From Eledone cirrhosa (taxonomy: Eukaryota; Mollusca; Cephalopoda; Octopoda; Eledonidae), in the NCBI GenBank assembly GCA_964016885.1, contig OZ024743.1:20229795-20293794 (forward strand): a stretch of DNA of 64,000 bases, given 5' to 3'. Made by a program: the position numbers and the translations under genes. This document shows, piece by piece, positions 48,760 to 59,613 of the stretch (position 1 is its first letter; each line of letters begins with the position of its first letter). The notes below the pieces were generated by a model. That model ran no database searches and was not told where the DNA came from. It saw only the letters and a list, made by a program, of their open reading frames with translations.

Positions 48760-48954
48760 ATATATATAATAATTGTAAATCAAAGTTTTAGCTGTTGTAC
48801 AGCAAGTACTATTCGATTTGTTTGAGGCAATCACAAAGTACTCAATGGATCAAAAGTTAAAAACAAACATTAAGTCCAAAGTAAACACAACAGTTATAAA
48901 ATGTGACACCATGAAAAAAAACCGAAGGCACTGGCTATACATATAATATAATTA

Positions 48955-49001
<47 letters not shown>

Positions 49002-49140
49002 TATATAGAATGGAAAACGAAAAATCAGTGATGCATCGGTACTCAATTTATTGTGTGTTACAATTGTTTCCCCAGCGAACATATATATATATATATATAT
49101 ATATGAGATGAGTTTCCTTACAGTTTCCATCAAACCAATT
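48760..49140. other. No gene; (TA)n tracts
   Basis: TA tracts at 48957-48998 and 49081-49104. Nothing else recognised. Confidence 0.6.
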
Positions 49141-49555
49141 CACTCACAAGTCATCGGTTGGCCCAGGGCTATAGCAGAAGACACTTTCACAAAGTGGCAT
49201 GCAATAGGATAGAACCCATGTATTTGGAAAGTAATCTTCTTAACCACACAACCATTCTTGTACCAGTATAATTAGCATAATTTTCCTATAAATAGCTTTA
49301 TAATTATAATTACTATTCCTTCTTTTGTATTTAAATTGGTTTGTAATTCTGGAAAGTGGGTTATATGTTTTAGACAGTTTTTAAACATAAATTAGGAATG
49401 AACAAGCTCAATTGATTATTTGTATGAAAAATAATTTAAAGAAATAATAAAGATAATTTCTTTTATTGGTCACAAGGGTCCAAGACACTAGGGACAATAC
49501 AAGGACAAAATCAATGTCTTTTCTTAAAAAAGAAAGGACATGAACAATGTACATG
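49141..49555. other. No gene recognised
   Basis: About 49150-49260 (CATCGGTTGGCCCAGGGCTA...ACCACACAACCATTC) resembles a reverse-oriented tRNA-derived SINE head, but it is too degraded to call. Confidence 0.3.
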
Positions 49556-49775
49556 TCATCATCATCACCATTTAACATCTATATTCTATGCTGCATGGGT
49601 TCAACAAATTGTCCCATTCTGGGGCTAGACTTGTCAGTAACCCAGTTTTGCTCATATATTCCACTTTTGGCTTGGTTGGTTTCTATAGCTTGATGCCCTT
49701 CCTAATGTCAACTGCTTTTTGGCATGTAGTGGGAGCATTGTTTCTATGGCTGGTTGCTTTGCCTAACAAAAACGT
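49556..49775 (-). mobile_element. RTE 3' UTR fragment (minus)
   Basis: ATC repeats followed by CATTTAACATCTATATTCTA and GATGCCCTTCCTAATGTCAA, the complement of the RTE 3' UTR. Only ~220 bp remain. Confidence 0.75.
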
Positions 49776-51400
49776 TTTTACACCTACTAAGAATATTAAA
49801 AATATTAAAAATAAGACAATGTGATTACAATCGAACACATTTAATCATGTCTGTATGATCAGGGTTAAAATTAGGCTAAACAATAAACACACACATTTAT
49901 ATGTGGAAGTATATATACATGGATCTGTGCAACCCAAATGAAAAGTTTTACTTGAGGCTTCTAATTTAATATATGAAATCTGTAGACTGGAGATAAAGAT
50001 AATAAAAATATAAGCTAAGATGCTCTAAGCTACATTTTATTGATACAAAATTATATACAAAGAAAGAAGCAAATTGTGTACTTCATCGTAATGAAACAAA
50101 GACACACATTTTGGAAGTGGATTAAATTGGCTTCGTAACTAGAATAGTTTTTATTTCATTTCAAAGACAAAGTCGACCCTGGCAGGATCTAAAGTCAGAA
50201 CAACATAAAGAGATGAAACTAAATACACACAAGGTATTTTATCAGGCACTATTCATTGTCATTCACTGCACTGTTATCCTAATATAATATACATCATCAT
50301 ACTATAAAAATACTCATGTATAAAATATTCACTCACCTCCAGCAATATAGGTTTCTAGTTTTCAGATCTTGATACTCAAATGAACTAAATTGAACACTGG
50401 ATCAAAAATAAAGTAAGGAATTCTTGTAAACATTATTCTCCTGGTGACTATTTAACCAATCAGTAAGAAGAATTGAAGTTTTGAAGAATATGACTTGAGG
50501 ATTGCATTTCTCAGTGATCACATATAAAACAATCTCACTAATATACTACTAGCCTGGCAGCATTCAGAGCAAAACTTTATCTGATCAGGCAAAAACAGAT
50601 TGGTTCTTTTGAACCTTTAAATAGATTAAACCAACTATATCCATCTTTAGCCTGCCAAAATAAAGTATAGTTGTCTCAAAGAGTCAATGAAGAAGAAGCT
50701 AGAAACAGCAGTCATATCCCTTTTAAACCATAGCCTGCAGCTTTAAAAATAAATGCCATTAGATAATCTGCTTCTTGGCTGAACAAAAATGTCTGAACAA
50801 AAATTAAATAAATAAATAAACAAATAGAGATGGCCACAGCTAGAATGCTTTTGGCTGTATGTTTGTTCAATCAGAGTTGCACTGGGACTAAATAACAACA
50901 AAACTATCTCATAATTATCTCACTATAATTCAACAGCATTATTATTGTGTGCATTATGATGAACAGATAAACTTTACTATTTAAGTTTTACAATTATTTT
51001 CAAATTAACGAGCATAAGAGTTATTATATCAAATGATGAAAGGAAAAAAATCCATGAAAAATTACTAATGACTATTAAAATATACTGAATTTATAAGACA
51101 ATATGTATGTATATGTGTGTGCTTATGTTTAATTTTAACTTACAGTATTCTAAAATTTCTTCTTTAATATAATGTTCATAGGTTCTAAAGGTTATTTCAT
51201 AAAATATGTTCAGCTTGATTTATTGAAATATACTAGCATTCTCTCTTTTTACTTTTTTTTTCAGAATTTTTAATTTTAAGTCATATAATTTTTATGATCA
51301 TTAAATTATAACATATTGTTAAAAAAAATGAATTAACAAGATAAACATTCACTTATAATAATATCTAGCTTAATAAAACCATTATATTGCAATAAATCTA
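49776..51400. other. No gene; 1.6 kb of A/T-rich DNA
   Basis: No coding signal on either strand. Confidence 0.5.
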
Positions 51401-51402
51401 TA

Positions 51403-51900
51403 ATGAGTTTGAACACCAGTTTATTCAGTAGAAGCTTTGCTTTGGCAGTTTCTGCTTCAGGAAAGTTCAAGTATCTCAAGGCTGTGTTCATGACTGATGG
51501 AAAGCAGGAGGCTGAATTAAATGCAAGAAGTGTAGGAGCTGGTGCAGTAATGTGCCAGCTTCAGCCATTTGGTAATCAGAAGAAGGGAGGTAGATGTAAA
51601 AGCCTAGTTCGCTATCTTCAATTTGGTATTCATGCCAACCCTTACCTATGGTCATGAATCTTGGGTAATGATTGAAAGAATATGATTGTGAATAGAAGGA
51701 GCTGAAATGGGGTTCCACCGAAGGGTTAGAATGTCTAGGAAAGAATCGCTGGCAGATTTTATGTGCAAAACTAATCAACAGGCAACCCTGGTGTAGACCC
51801 TGAGCAAGATGGTTGGATAACATCAATGATTTCACCTGGTCGTGCTTGGGGATTAAGCCAGATGTATTGAGTTCCAACAGAGATCAGGGTAAGGGAACAC
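51403..51900 (+). pseudogene. Decayed LINE ORF2 C-terminal fragment
   Basis: Peptide pieces KFKYLKAVFMTDGKQEAELN, ...FNLVFMPTLTYGHESWVM (other frame) and ...ARWLDNINDFTWSCLGIKPD match the C-terminal part of a LINE type with FKYLGSVFTSDGRQ...LTYGHESWVM...GRPRTRW. The first piece forms an 84-residue ORF. The RT core is absent. It belongs to neither the RTE copies nor the zinc-finger LINE here, judging by motif differences. Confidence 0.65.
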
Positions 51901-52105
51901 TGTCTTAATAACAAGCAGAGTCAGACACGATGATCATCAACAGTTAGCTGCCCTTGCTTCAGCTGGGATCCGCTAGATGGCTCAATGTCATCAGTTTCCA
52001 AAATTCATAGCTGAAGGTTTTCAAATGTTTATTCATTCATAAAGATACCGTATATTGCTAGGTACACAAAATTCACATACTTATATGTTAGAGTGAACAC
52101 CTTAA

Positions 52106-52124
52106 TTATTTATATATATATATA
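52106..52124. repeat. (TA)n tract
   Basis: Short TA run before the RTE tail. Confidence 0.9.
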
Positions 52125-53000
52125 TCATCATCATCATCATCATCACCGTTTTACGTCCGTTCTTCCACGCTAGCATGGGTTAGACGGGTTGTCCTGTTGT
52201 GGGCAGTGTCTGGTCGGCTGACCATGCCTTGCTCATACAGGAACTGATCTGGCTTGATTTCTACAGCTGGATGCCCTTCCTAACACCAACCTCATTTACA
52301 GTGAGTGCTGGGTGCTTTTTCGTGGTGCCTACACGTCCACTTTACAGTGTGGGCTGGGTGCTTTTTTGCCGTGGCACCTCCACGACCACCTTGCGGTGGG
52401 GGGGGGGGGGCATATTGTTTATATGCTTCAGCATGTACCCATGGGAGGTCGGGTACCCTGTATTACTGCGTGACGCCAGAAGTCACGGTCGTGTGTCATT
52501 GACTTTGAGAGGTGTAGTTGGGTAAGGTCGGCTTTTATCACCTCATCCCAAGTCATCTTGGGTCTCCCCACTCCGCGGTTTCCATCAACTTCTAGTGCTC
52601 TGCACCTTTTTATGCAGCTGTCATCCTTCATACGCATCACATGTCCATACCAGCGTAACCGCCTCTCCTGCACGCAGCATTTGATTCCTCTTATGCTCAG
52701 TCTCTCTCTCAATTCATTTATGCTTTGTCGTTCACGTATATTACTGTTACACATCCATCGGAGCATGCAGGCTTCGTTTCTCTCTAATCTACGTAAGTCT
52801 TCCACCTTCAGCGCCCAGGTCTCACTACCATGCAACATCGCTGTTCGGATACACGCATCATACAGTCTGCCTTTCATTCTGAGGGAGAAGCCTTTTGCAG
52901 CTAGCAGTGGTAGTAGTTCCCTAAACTTCTTCCATCCCGTTCTTACCCTAGTTATTGTACTTTCTGAGCACCCACCTCCGTTGCTAATTCGGTCACCTAG

Positions 53001-53002
<2 letters not shown>
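52124..53002 (-). mobile_element. 5'-truncated RTE family B (minus)
   Basis: From the ATC tail to the CSEST block (SNGGGCSEST equivalent) at about 53000, where it meets (TA)n. It contains the frame 52428-52877 (minus), 149 residues, with RLYDACIRTAMLHGSETWAL, MLRWMCNSNIRERQSINELR and GRPKMTWDEVIKADLTQLHL, i.e. the RTE C-terminal domain in an undamaged state. Nearly identical to 61551-62378. Confidence 0.92.

Positions 53003-53057
<55 letters not shown>
53003..53057. repeat. (TA)n tract
   Basis: Between the truncated RTE and hairpin F9. Confidence 0.95.
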
Positions 53058-53060
<3 letters not shown>

Positions 53061-53165
53061 AACGAGTAGGACCTACTCGTTCCTATTACCCACTCTACTA
53101 CCCTAAGTATTGAGTACTTTGGTGCGTTATGGTCCACCTGGTTCCTTACCACATTTCCTTCGTTA
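53056..53165 (+). mobile_element. Small hairpin F9 plus shared module
   Basis: A perfect 14-bp inverted repeat (TAGGAACGAGTAGG, 1-nt spacer, complement) is followed by an ~80-bp module (TACCCTAAGTATTGAGTACT, GCGTTATGGTCCACCTGG, CCTTACCACA). The module recurs inverted at 53452-53529 and direct at 55993-56069. Confidence 0.7.
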
Positions 53166-53451
53166 TATATATATATATATATAAGTTTATCCCGAGTTCA
53201 ATCGAGGGTAACCACAGTAAGTAAGGTACTCAATACATAGCAGAGTATAAATATTTAATATAATATAGAAATGGCTTCTACATGACTAGAACTGTTTAAT
53301 TTGAGAGAAACCATTAGGAAGCAGTCTGTGAAAGTAATATGGTGGTATTTATACATTTTATACATATATACATATATATATACATACATATACATACATA
53401 CACATATAAAGAAAATTTCTTTTCTTATATATATATATATACATATATATA

Positions 53452-53645
53452 ATGAAGGAGGTGTGGTAAGGAATCAGGTGGACCATAACGCACCAGCGTA
53501 CTCAATACTTAGGGCAATAGAGTGGGTAATAGGAAAATGTTTGACCCTGACGGCAGAGCTCAAGCCGTTTCGACGGCTATTTCTGGACTAGCCGTCCAGA
53601 AATAGCCGTCGAAACGGCTTGAGCTCTGGTCAAACATTTTCCTAT
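53452..53645 (-). mobile_element. Foldback element F8 with shared module
   Basis: The ~78-bp module at 53452-53529 (inverted relative to 53086-53165) joins a foldback with arms 53529-53588 and 53594-53645. The left arm has an 8-nt bulge (CTGACGGC). Arms contain GCCGTTTCGACGGC. Flanked by TA tracts. Confidence 0.8.
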
Positions 53646-53699
53646 ATATATATATATCCAGGGGGTGTAATTAGGAGTTACTGCAGGTTCACCCGGGTG

Positions 53700-54500
53700 A
53701 GCACTCGATGTTTAGGTTCACTTCTGTGATGATGTGTAGAGCTATACAGAGTGTAATATATAGAAAGGATAGTTATTGTATGTGCGTGTGTGTATGTGAG
53801 CGCAGGTGTATACATGTGTGTATGTGTGGGTACGTATCTGTATATATATGTGTATGTCTATGCATATGTGTATATGTGTGTGTCTATATGTATGTGTATG
53901 TATGTGTGTATATGTGCACGTCTACATATATGTATATGGGTGAATCTGACTATATGTGTAGGTGAGCTCATGTACGTGCATGTATGTGTATATGTGCATG
54001 TATATCTGTGTGTTGTCTGTACATGTGTGTGTGTATATGTATGTATATATATATATATTTATGTATATATATGCGTATGTGTATGTATATATGTGTGTGT
54101 GTATATATGTGCGTGAGTATACGTATGTGTGAGTGCGTATGTGTATATTTTGTATACATGAGTGTGAGTCCATGTGCCCATACCCATATGTGTGTATGGG
54201 TATATGTATGTGTATGTATGTATGTAAAACACCTTCTACATTGCCTCTCACCTTCCCCCCATCTCCGTCGTTCGCCACCCCCAACGATACTCCCCCACTC
54301 TCCATATTCGTTGTCCGCATGCGCACACGCACATACATGTGTGTACATATACATATGGCTGTGTGTGAGCGTGTGTCGATATGTGTGGGCAAGGATGTGC
54401 GTATGTGTTCTGTGGTGGGTGTGTTTATACAACAATATGTGTGCACATATATACATATATGTGTGTGTGCGTATACGTATATACAAAGTATCTGTCAGAC
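53700..54500. repeat. GT-rich low-complexity tract, ~0.8 kb
   Basis: TATGTG/TGTGTA-type degenerate repeats on plus. Long ORFs on both strands here (Tyr/Cys/Val- or His/Thr-rich) are artefacts of composition. Confidence 0.9.
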
Positions 54501-55064
54501 AATGAGCGTCTAGCTATGTATCTAGGTAATGACCTTGACGCCACCAATACATCCGCCACTCCACCACAAACGCCACTACCATAGACAACGGCACCAATAC
54601 CACACCCCCACACACACGCCGACCCGTCTACTGACAACCCACTAACCTCATACCACAGCCAATCCCACTAAGCAACCATAACCACCACCATATCATAACA
54701 TCCACTCCCACATACTCTACAGGCCAAGGCCAATCAACCACCACCACACCACAGCCCATCTCATCCACCCATCGTCACCAACATCTCACCATCACACCCA
54801 CCCCCATATACACTACAGGCCAGTACATCGCCTTGACCCTTCCCACCAATCAAAACAACTCATTTTGTCGAACTCTTGAATATCTGACTTTATCACATTG
54901 CATGTATTTCATTTTCTTATAGCATTTTAAGAAGGTCTGTCGAGCTGCAGATTATTGAGTCGGGTAAGATCGATATAGATCGAACCTTGAGCTGATCAGT
55001 GGCGAAACGCGCGTCACCTATCAATAAATGCAATGAAGGAATAATCAATCGTCCTTTTTATCCT

Positions 55065-55068
<4 letters not shown>
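54500..55068 (+). other. C/A-rich region ending in GAAAC...AATAAA tail
   Basis: C/A-rich and nearly G-free from 54580 to 54860. It then ends with CTGATCAGTGGCGAAAC (54992-55008), CAATAAATGC and a pyrimidine-rich stretch before (TA)n. The order matches the 3' region of PLE-1 (C-rich region, CTGA...GAAAC, AATAAA, TA). It may be a 3' fragment of another PLE. No RT or GIY-YIG seen. Confidence 0.45.

Positions 55069-55131
<63 letters not shown>
55069..55131. repeat. (TA)n tract
   Basis: Pure TA, left border of foldback F5. Confidence 0.95.
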
Positions 55132-55134
<3 letters not shown>

Positions 55135-55510
55135 GGTTATGCACGAGTGCATTAAGGTTTTCCAGGACACAGTGTTATGTACCGTGTAGGGGAAGGTCAG
55201 CTTACAACAGAGTGGTGCTCAACGAAATGCAGAAAATAGGTGTATATTCCAGTTTAGCTATACTCCGGGGCGTGTATAAAGAATCAAAAAGAACAGAAAG
55301 ATGCAGTAAAAGAGATTTATTCGGTTCTAACGTACGTTTCAATAGACATCAATTTGCCTAGATCCCGCTGCACTGGATGTCGAATGCTCTACTAACTATA
55401 TAATATTATAGATGCAGCGGGATCTAGGCAAATTGATGTCTATTGAAACGTACGTTAGAACCGAATAAATCTCTTTTACTGCATCTTTCTGTTCTTTTTG
55501 ATTCTTTATA
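55132..55510 (+). mobile_element. Foldback element F5 with head and 98-bp arms
   Basis: A head of about 140 bp (starting GGTTATGCACGAGTGCATTA) ends at GTGTATAAAGAATC. Arms 55275-55372 and 55413-55510 are each 98 nt and almost perfectly complementary, with a 40-nt loop. The right arm carries TTGAAACGTACGTTAGAACC and GAATAAATC. Head and junction resemble F4. Confidence 0.87.
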
Positions 55511-55541
55511 TATATATATATATTATATATATATATATATA
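55508..55541. repeat. (TA)n tract
   Basis: Between F5 and the inverted LINE fragment. Confidence 0.9.
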
Positions 55542-55547
55542 CAGCTT

Positions 55548-55955
55548 TGAGTTTTTCATCCTCAGTGTATACTGATTAATGTTCAGAGCCATCCTCAGCA
55601 TTCTCGTGTAGCACCCATCCACCATCTGAGTGAGTTTCTTGGTCAGTGTCCAAGTCTCAGACCCATACAGCAGCACAGACTCCACTACAGCAAAAGTCAG
55701 CTCAAAAGTGACACAGAGGAGACTGAGGTTAGCTGGACATGCTCACCGACATCCAGAGTTGACATTGCACTCAGTGCTCCTTTGGGAGCCCCTACAAGGA
55801 CACACTAGAAGAGGAAGACCAAGCTTAACGTATGTTGATGCCCAAAGGACAGACACTGGTCTGTTGGAGACGCAGGACATGGCAGCGATAATGAGGGACA
55901 GAGACCGCTGGAGAGACCTCGTCCATGGATCTCGGGAATTTTACCCGCCTTAGAT
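55548..55955 (+). pseudogene. LINE C-terminal fragment with 5' inversion
   Basis: The right part (about 55684-55953, plus) reads VTQRRLRLAGHAHRHPELTL, LLWEPLQGHTRRGRPSLTYV and DTGLLETQDMAAIMRDRDRW to a stop. The left part (55548-55683) encodes on minus VESVLLYGSETWTLTKKLTQ and MVDGCYTRMLRMALNINQYT, which should directly precede it. The order is therefore inverted, as produced by twin priming. The family is an APE-type LINE distinct from the RTE copies. Confidence 0.75.
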
Positions 55956-55957
55956 AG

Positions 55958-55988
<31 letters not shown>

Positions 55989-55992
55989 ATAA
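55955..55992. repeat. (TA)n tract
   Basis: Right border of the inverted LINE fragment. Confidence 0.9.
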
Positions 55993-56069
55993 CCTACTCG
56001 ACTACCCTAAGTATTGAGTACTTTGGTGCGTTATGGTCCATCTGGTTCCTTACCACAATTCCTTCGTTA
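55993..56069 (+). repeat. Third copy of the ~80-bp module
   Basis: CCTACTCG joined to ACTACCCTAAGTATTGAGTA and GCGTTATGGTCCATCTGG, the same module as at 53086-53165. Confidence 0.8.
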
Positions 56070-56384
56070 TATATATATATATATACACACATACATACCT
56101 ATATACATATATACCCACCAAACCTATTTCCTCCTGTATTTTCCAAAACAAATCTCTTGTATTTTGTCCTGATTGTAAAATACGGAAGTTTTTGGCGTAT
56201 TTTACTAAACAAATCTTGTATTTTTGTTTACGTTCGTTAAATACTAGGATCTAACTTAAACCTATTCTTCTCGCTAACAACTCAACACCCCTCCCTCCCC
56301 CACGCACCACCCTTATTATCACATGGACCAATCATAAGCCAGAGGCCTATACTATCGCTTACCTGGTCGCCTTCGGTATGTAGG

Positions 56385-58991
56385 ATGGAAGGACTACGGA
56401 GTTCCGGAGAGTTGAAGAGAGAAAAATCTGGACGCTCAGCGACAATGCCAAAGTTAAAGACAAACACACCTCGTGGACGAGAATGCGAGCATGCCTCTTT
56501 GTTTCGGCCGCGGATGGCTAACACAACCCCATCTCCCCCCGCTCCCCACCTTTCCCACCCCCCAAACGCAATCCAAAACTTCAGATTTGGTACCTTGAAT
56601 GTAGGCACCTTAAAGGGTCGCTCTAACGAGGTTGTAGAAATGCTTGAACGTAAGGAGGTCGATGTTTGTTGTATTCAAGAGACCAGGTGGAGGGGTGGAT
56701 CTGCTAGATTCATTGTGGGTAGAAAACGATGCTATAAGCTTTTCTGGGTGGGAAATGACAATGGGCTGGGTGGAGTAGGAATCATGGTAGCAGAAAAGTG
56801 GGTAGATAAGATAATAGACGTAAATAGAGTGAACGACAGAATAATTAAAATAAGACTTGTCCTCAATAGAACCACGGTGACAGTAATATCCGCATACGCA
56901 CCCCAATCCGGACTGCCCAGCACTATAAAAGACAGATTCTATGAGACACTGATGCTCACTACCTCCCAAATAACCGACAGTGACTATATAATTATTGCAG
57001 GCGACCTAAACGGTCACGTTGGACAACATTGTGACGGCTATGACGAAATCCATGGAGGCTATGGGTTTGGTACTAGAAATGAGGAAGGCTCCAGAATCCT
57101 GGAATTCTGTGACGCAAATAACCTAACTATCTGCAACACTAACTTCAAAAAACGAGACAATCACCTGATCACCTACAGATCAGGGGAACATACCAGCCAG
57201 GTAGATTATATCCTTACCAGAAGACATGACAAAGTGACTGTTGTAAACACTAAATCCCTCCCCCATGAAGAATGCACCTCCCAACATAGACTGATAATTA
57301 GCGACCTAATAGTCAGGACGAGACGTACTAGACAACATAAGAGGACTACCCTCAGGAGAAAAATATGGAAGCTAAAGGACCCCACAGCCAAAAATAAATT
57401 CCAAAGCATATTACTTGATGCTTTCGACAGTAAGGAAGAGCAATTAGAGTCGTACAAGGTAGAGGAACAGTGGGAATTCCTGAAAGCAAACCTGCTGACG
57501 GCGACAGACGAAGTCTGTGGCTGGAGCAGGCCTGTAGGCAGGAGGAGAGTAACATGGTGGTGGAACAGTAAGGTGGATGGGTCAATTAAGGCCAAAAAGC
57601 AGGCTTGGAAAGTATGGCGGGATGGGGGAAGCAGAGAAGACTATCAAGTGGCCAGGAGGGAAGCTAGGAGACAAGTGTACTTCGCAAGAAGGGAAGCAGA
57701 GGAAAGAAAGTTCAAGCATGTTCTACAACGTGAGGACCAAAAACGTGAGGTGTTCAGGATTGCTAGGCAATGTGTCAAGGAAAACAGTGATATTGTCGGG
57801 GAGAAGTGTGTACTTAACGATGACGGCGTACTTGCCATCACCGACGCCGATAAGAAGGTAGCTTGGAAGTGTCACTATGAAAGGCTACTAAATGAGGAGA
57901 ATAAATGGGAGAAAGACAGTCTCCCCCACATCGACCCAATAGAGGGACCAGCAGTGCTAGTCGAGGGTAGTATAATAAGTAAGGCAATCAAAGATATGAA
58001 GACAGGCAAGGCGGCTGGGCCTTCGGAAATAGTTGCCGAGATGCTGAAGGCATCTGGTACGGTGGGACACACCATGGTCACCCGGATAGTCAACCAAGTC
58101 ATACAGAATGGGGTTGTTCCGAAGGACTGGCGTAGCAGCATCATCGTTAACTGTTATAAGGGTAAAGGAGATGCCCTAGATAGGAGTAATTATAGAGGCA
58201 TTAAATTAATCGACCAGGTCATGAAGGTCACGGAAAAAGTAATAGCGCAACTAATCAGAGAGCGAATTGATCTAGATGAAATGCAGTTCGGGTTTGTGTC
58301 GGGAAAAAGTACCACAGACGCTCTTTTCATTGTACAACTACAGGAGAAGTACCTAGCTAAAAGTAAACCCCTATACTTAGCTTTCGTCGACTTGGAGAAG
58401 GCCTTCGACAGAGTCCCTCGTTCCATTATCTGGTGGGCTCTTAGAAAACTAGGTGTTGATGAATGGCTTGTGAGAGCTATACAAGCCATGTATAAAGAAA
58501 CAGTCAGCAAGGTTAGAATTAACAACGAATATAGTGAAGAGTTTAGTGTAAAAGTTGGTGTTCATCAGGGCTCTGTTCTTAGCCCCCTACTATTTATTAT
58601 TGCCCTCCAGGCTACAACAGTGGAGTTCAAGACTGGCTGCCCATGGGAACTCCTATACGCAGATGATCTAACGCTCATAGCTGAATCAATGGCCGAGCTA
58701 GAGAAGAAATTCCAAACATGGAAGCACGGCCTAGAATCAAAAGGCCTTAAAATTAACCTGGCTAAGACTAAAGTTCTAGTTTGTAAGAAAGAAAATAAGG
58801 CGGCGGTCCCCTCCGGGAAGTGGCCATGCGCAGAGTGTAGGAAAGGCGTAGGTAGAAACTCCATTTTGTGTCCCAAATGCAAAGTTTGGGTGCATAAAAG
58901 ATGTAGTGGTATCACAGGTAAGCTAACTAAGAACATAGATTTTACATGTGGCCGGTGTTCCGGCGCAATAAGTAGCAGCAAGTGCCCATAA
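56385..58991 (+). CDS. RTE polyprotein: endonuclease, reverse transcriptase, PHD-like finger
   Basis: 868 residues. The apurinic-type endonuclease is at about residues 65-310: FGTLNVGT start, Glu in CIQETRW (~99), Asp/Asn in IAGDLNGHVG (~207-209), Asp in SQVDYIL (~274), His and Asp in SQHRLIISD (~301-307). A basic linker follows, then the RT at about 530-800 with YLAFVDLEKAFDRVP (motif A), VHQGSVLSPLLFI and LLYADDLTLI (catalytic YADD, ~759-762). A C4HC3 PHD-like finger (CAECRKG...CPKC...VHKRC...CGRC) lies at about 816-859. It would nick target DNA and copy its RNA there. The frame ends early: UAA stands where the sister copy has CAA (Gln) in KCPQNTS. One Arg is missing in VRQLQEKY. The first ATG is used; a second lies at residue 21. 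Confidence 0.93.
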   Translation: MEGLRSSGELKREKSGRSATMPKLKTNTPRGRECEHASLFRPRMANTTPSPPAPHLSHPPNAIQNFRFGTLNVGTLKGRSNEVVEMLERKEVDVCCIQETRWRGGSARFIVGRKRCYKLFWVGNDNGLGGVGIMVAEKWVDKIIDVNRVNDRIIKIRLVLNRTTVTVISAYAPQSGLPSTIKDRFYETLMLTTSQITDSDYIIIAGDLNGHVGQHCDGYDEIHGGYGFGTRNEEGSRILEFCDANNLTICNTNFKKRDNHLITYRSGEHTSQVDYILTRRHDKVTVVNTKSLPHEECTSQHRLIISDLIVRTRRTRQHKRTTLRRKIWKLKDPTAKNKFQSILLDAFDSKEEQLESYKVEEQWEFLKANLLTATDEVCGWSRPVGRRRVTWWWNSKVDGSIKAKKQAWKVWRDGGSREDYQVARREARRQVYFARREAEERKFKHVLQREDQKREVFRIARQCVKENSDIVGEKCVLNDDGVLAITDADKKVAWKCHYERLLNEENKWEKDSLPHIDPIEGPAVLVEGSIISKAIKDMKTGKAAGPSEIVAEMLKASGTVGHTMVTRIVNQVIQNGVVPKDWRSSIIVNCYKGKGDALDRSNYRGIKLIDQVMKVTEKVIAQLIRERIDLDEMQFGFVSGKSTTDALFIVQLQEKYLAKSKPLYLAFVDLEKAFDRVPRSIIWWALRKLGVDEWLVRAIQAMYKETVSKVRINNEYSEEFSVKVGVHQGSVLSPLLFIIALQATTVEFKTGCPWELLYADDLTLIAESMAELEKKFQTWKHGLESKGLKINLAKTKVLVCKKENKAAVPSGKWPCAECRKGVGRNSILCPKCKVWVHKRCSGITGKLTKNIDFTCGRCSGAISSSKCP

Positions 58992-59613
58992 AATACTAGC
59001 ACTTTCAGCTGTGCAGAGGGTTCTATAGAAATAGTGGACAGCTTCCGTTACCTGGGTGACAAAATCAGCAGTGGGGGGGTGGTGCTCTGAAAGTACAGTA
59101 GCTAGAGTCAGAACTGGGTGGAAAAAGTTCAGAGAGCTTATACCACTATTAGCCGCTAAAGGGTTCTCCCTAAAAATGAAAGGCAGGTTGTACGATGCCT
59201 GCATACGAACAGCAATGTTGCATGGCAGTGAGACCTGGGCATTGTGTGCAGAAGATATATGCAGACTAGAGAGAAACGAAGCTTGCATGCTCCGCTGGAT
59301 GTGTAATAGTAATATACGTGAACGACAAAGCATAAACGAACTAAGGAAAAAATTAGAAATAAGAGGGATCAGATGTTGTCTACTCGAGAGAAGGCTACGT
59401 TGGTATGGTCACGTAATGCGCATGAAGGACGATAGCTGTATAACAAAGTGCAGGGCAATAAAGATAGACGGTAGCCACGGAATAGGCAGACCCAGAAAAA
59501 CCTGGGATGAGCTGATAAACTCCGACCTCACACACTTACACCTCACCAAGACAATGTCACTGGACCGAGACCTTTGGCGGTACTCAGTGATAGAGAAGAC
59601 CCGCCTTACCTAA
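58992..59613 (+). pseudogene. RTE C-terminal domain, separated by stop and frameshift
   Basis: Continues the polyprotein: CAEGSIEIVDSFRYLGDKIS up to a run of G at about 59074-59081, where one extra base changes frame. It then reads CSESTVARVRTGWKKFRELI, MLRWMCNSNIRERQSINELR and RLRWYGHVMRMKDDSCITKC to the end DRDLWRYSVIEKTRLT. The open part (from 59056) is 185 residues. With two point changes reversed it would be one ORF of about 1,075 residues. Confidence 0.9.

Noticed and set aside
53708..54513. Overlapping ORFs up to 174 residues on both strands
   Set aside because: Translation of GT-rich degenerate repeats; open frames arise because TATGTG units lack stops.
55630..55953. 107-residue ORF as a host gene
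   Set aside because: Its second half is a LINE C-terminal domain and its first half is antisense to the preceding part of the same domain.
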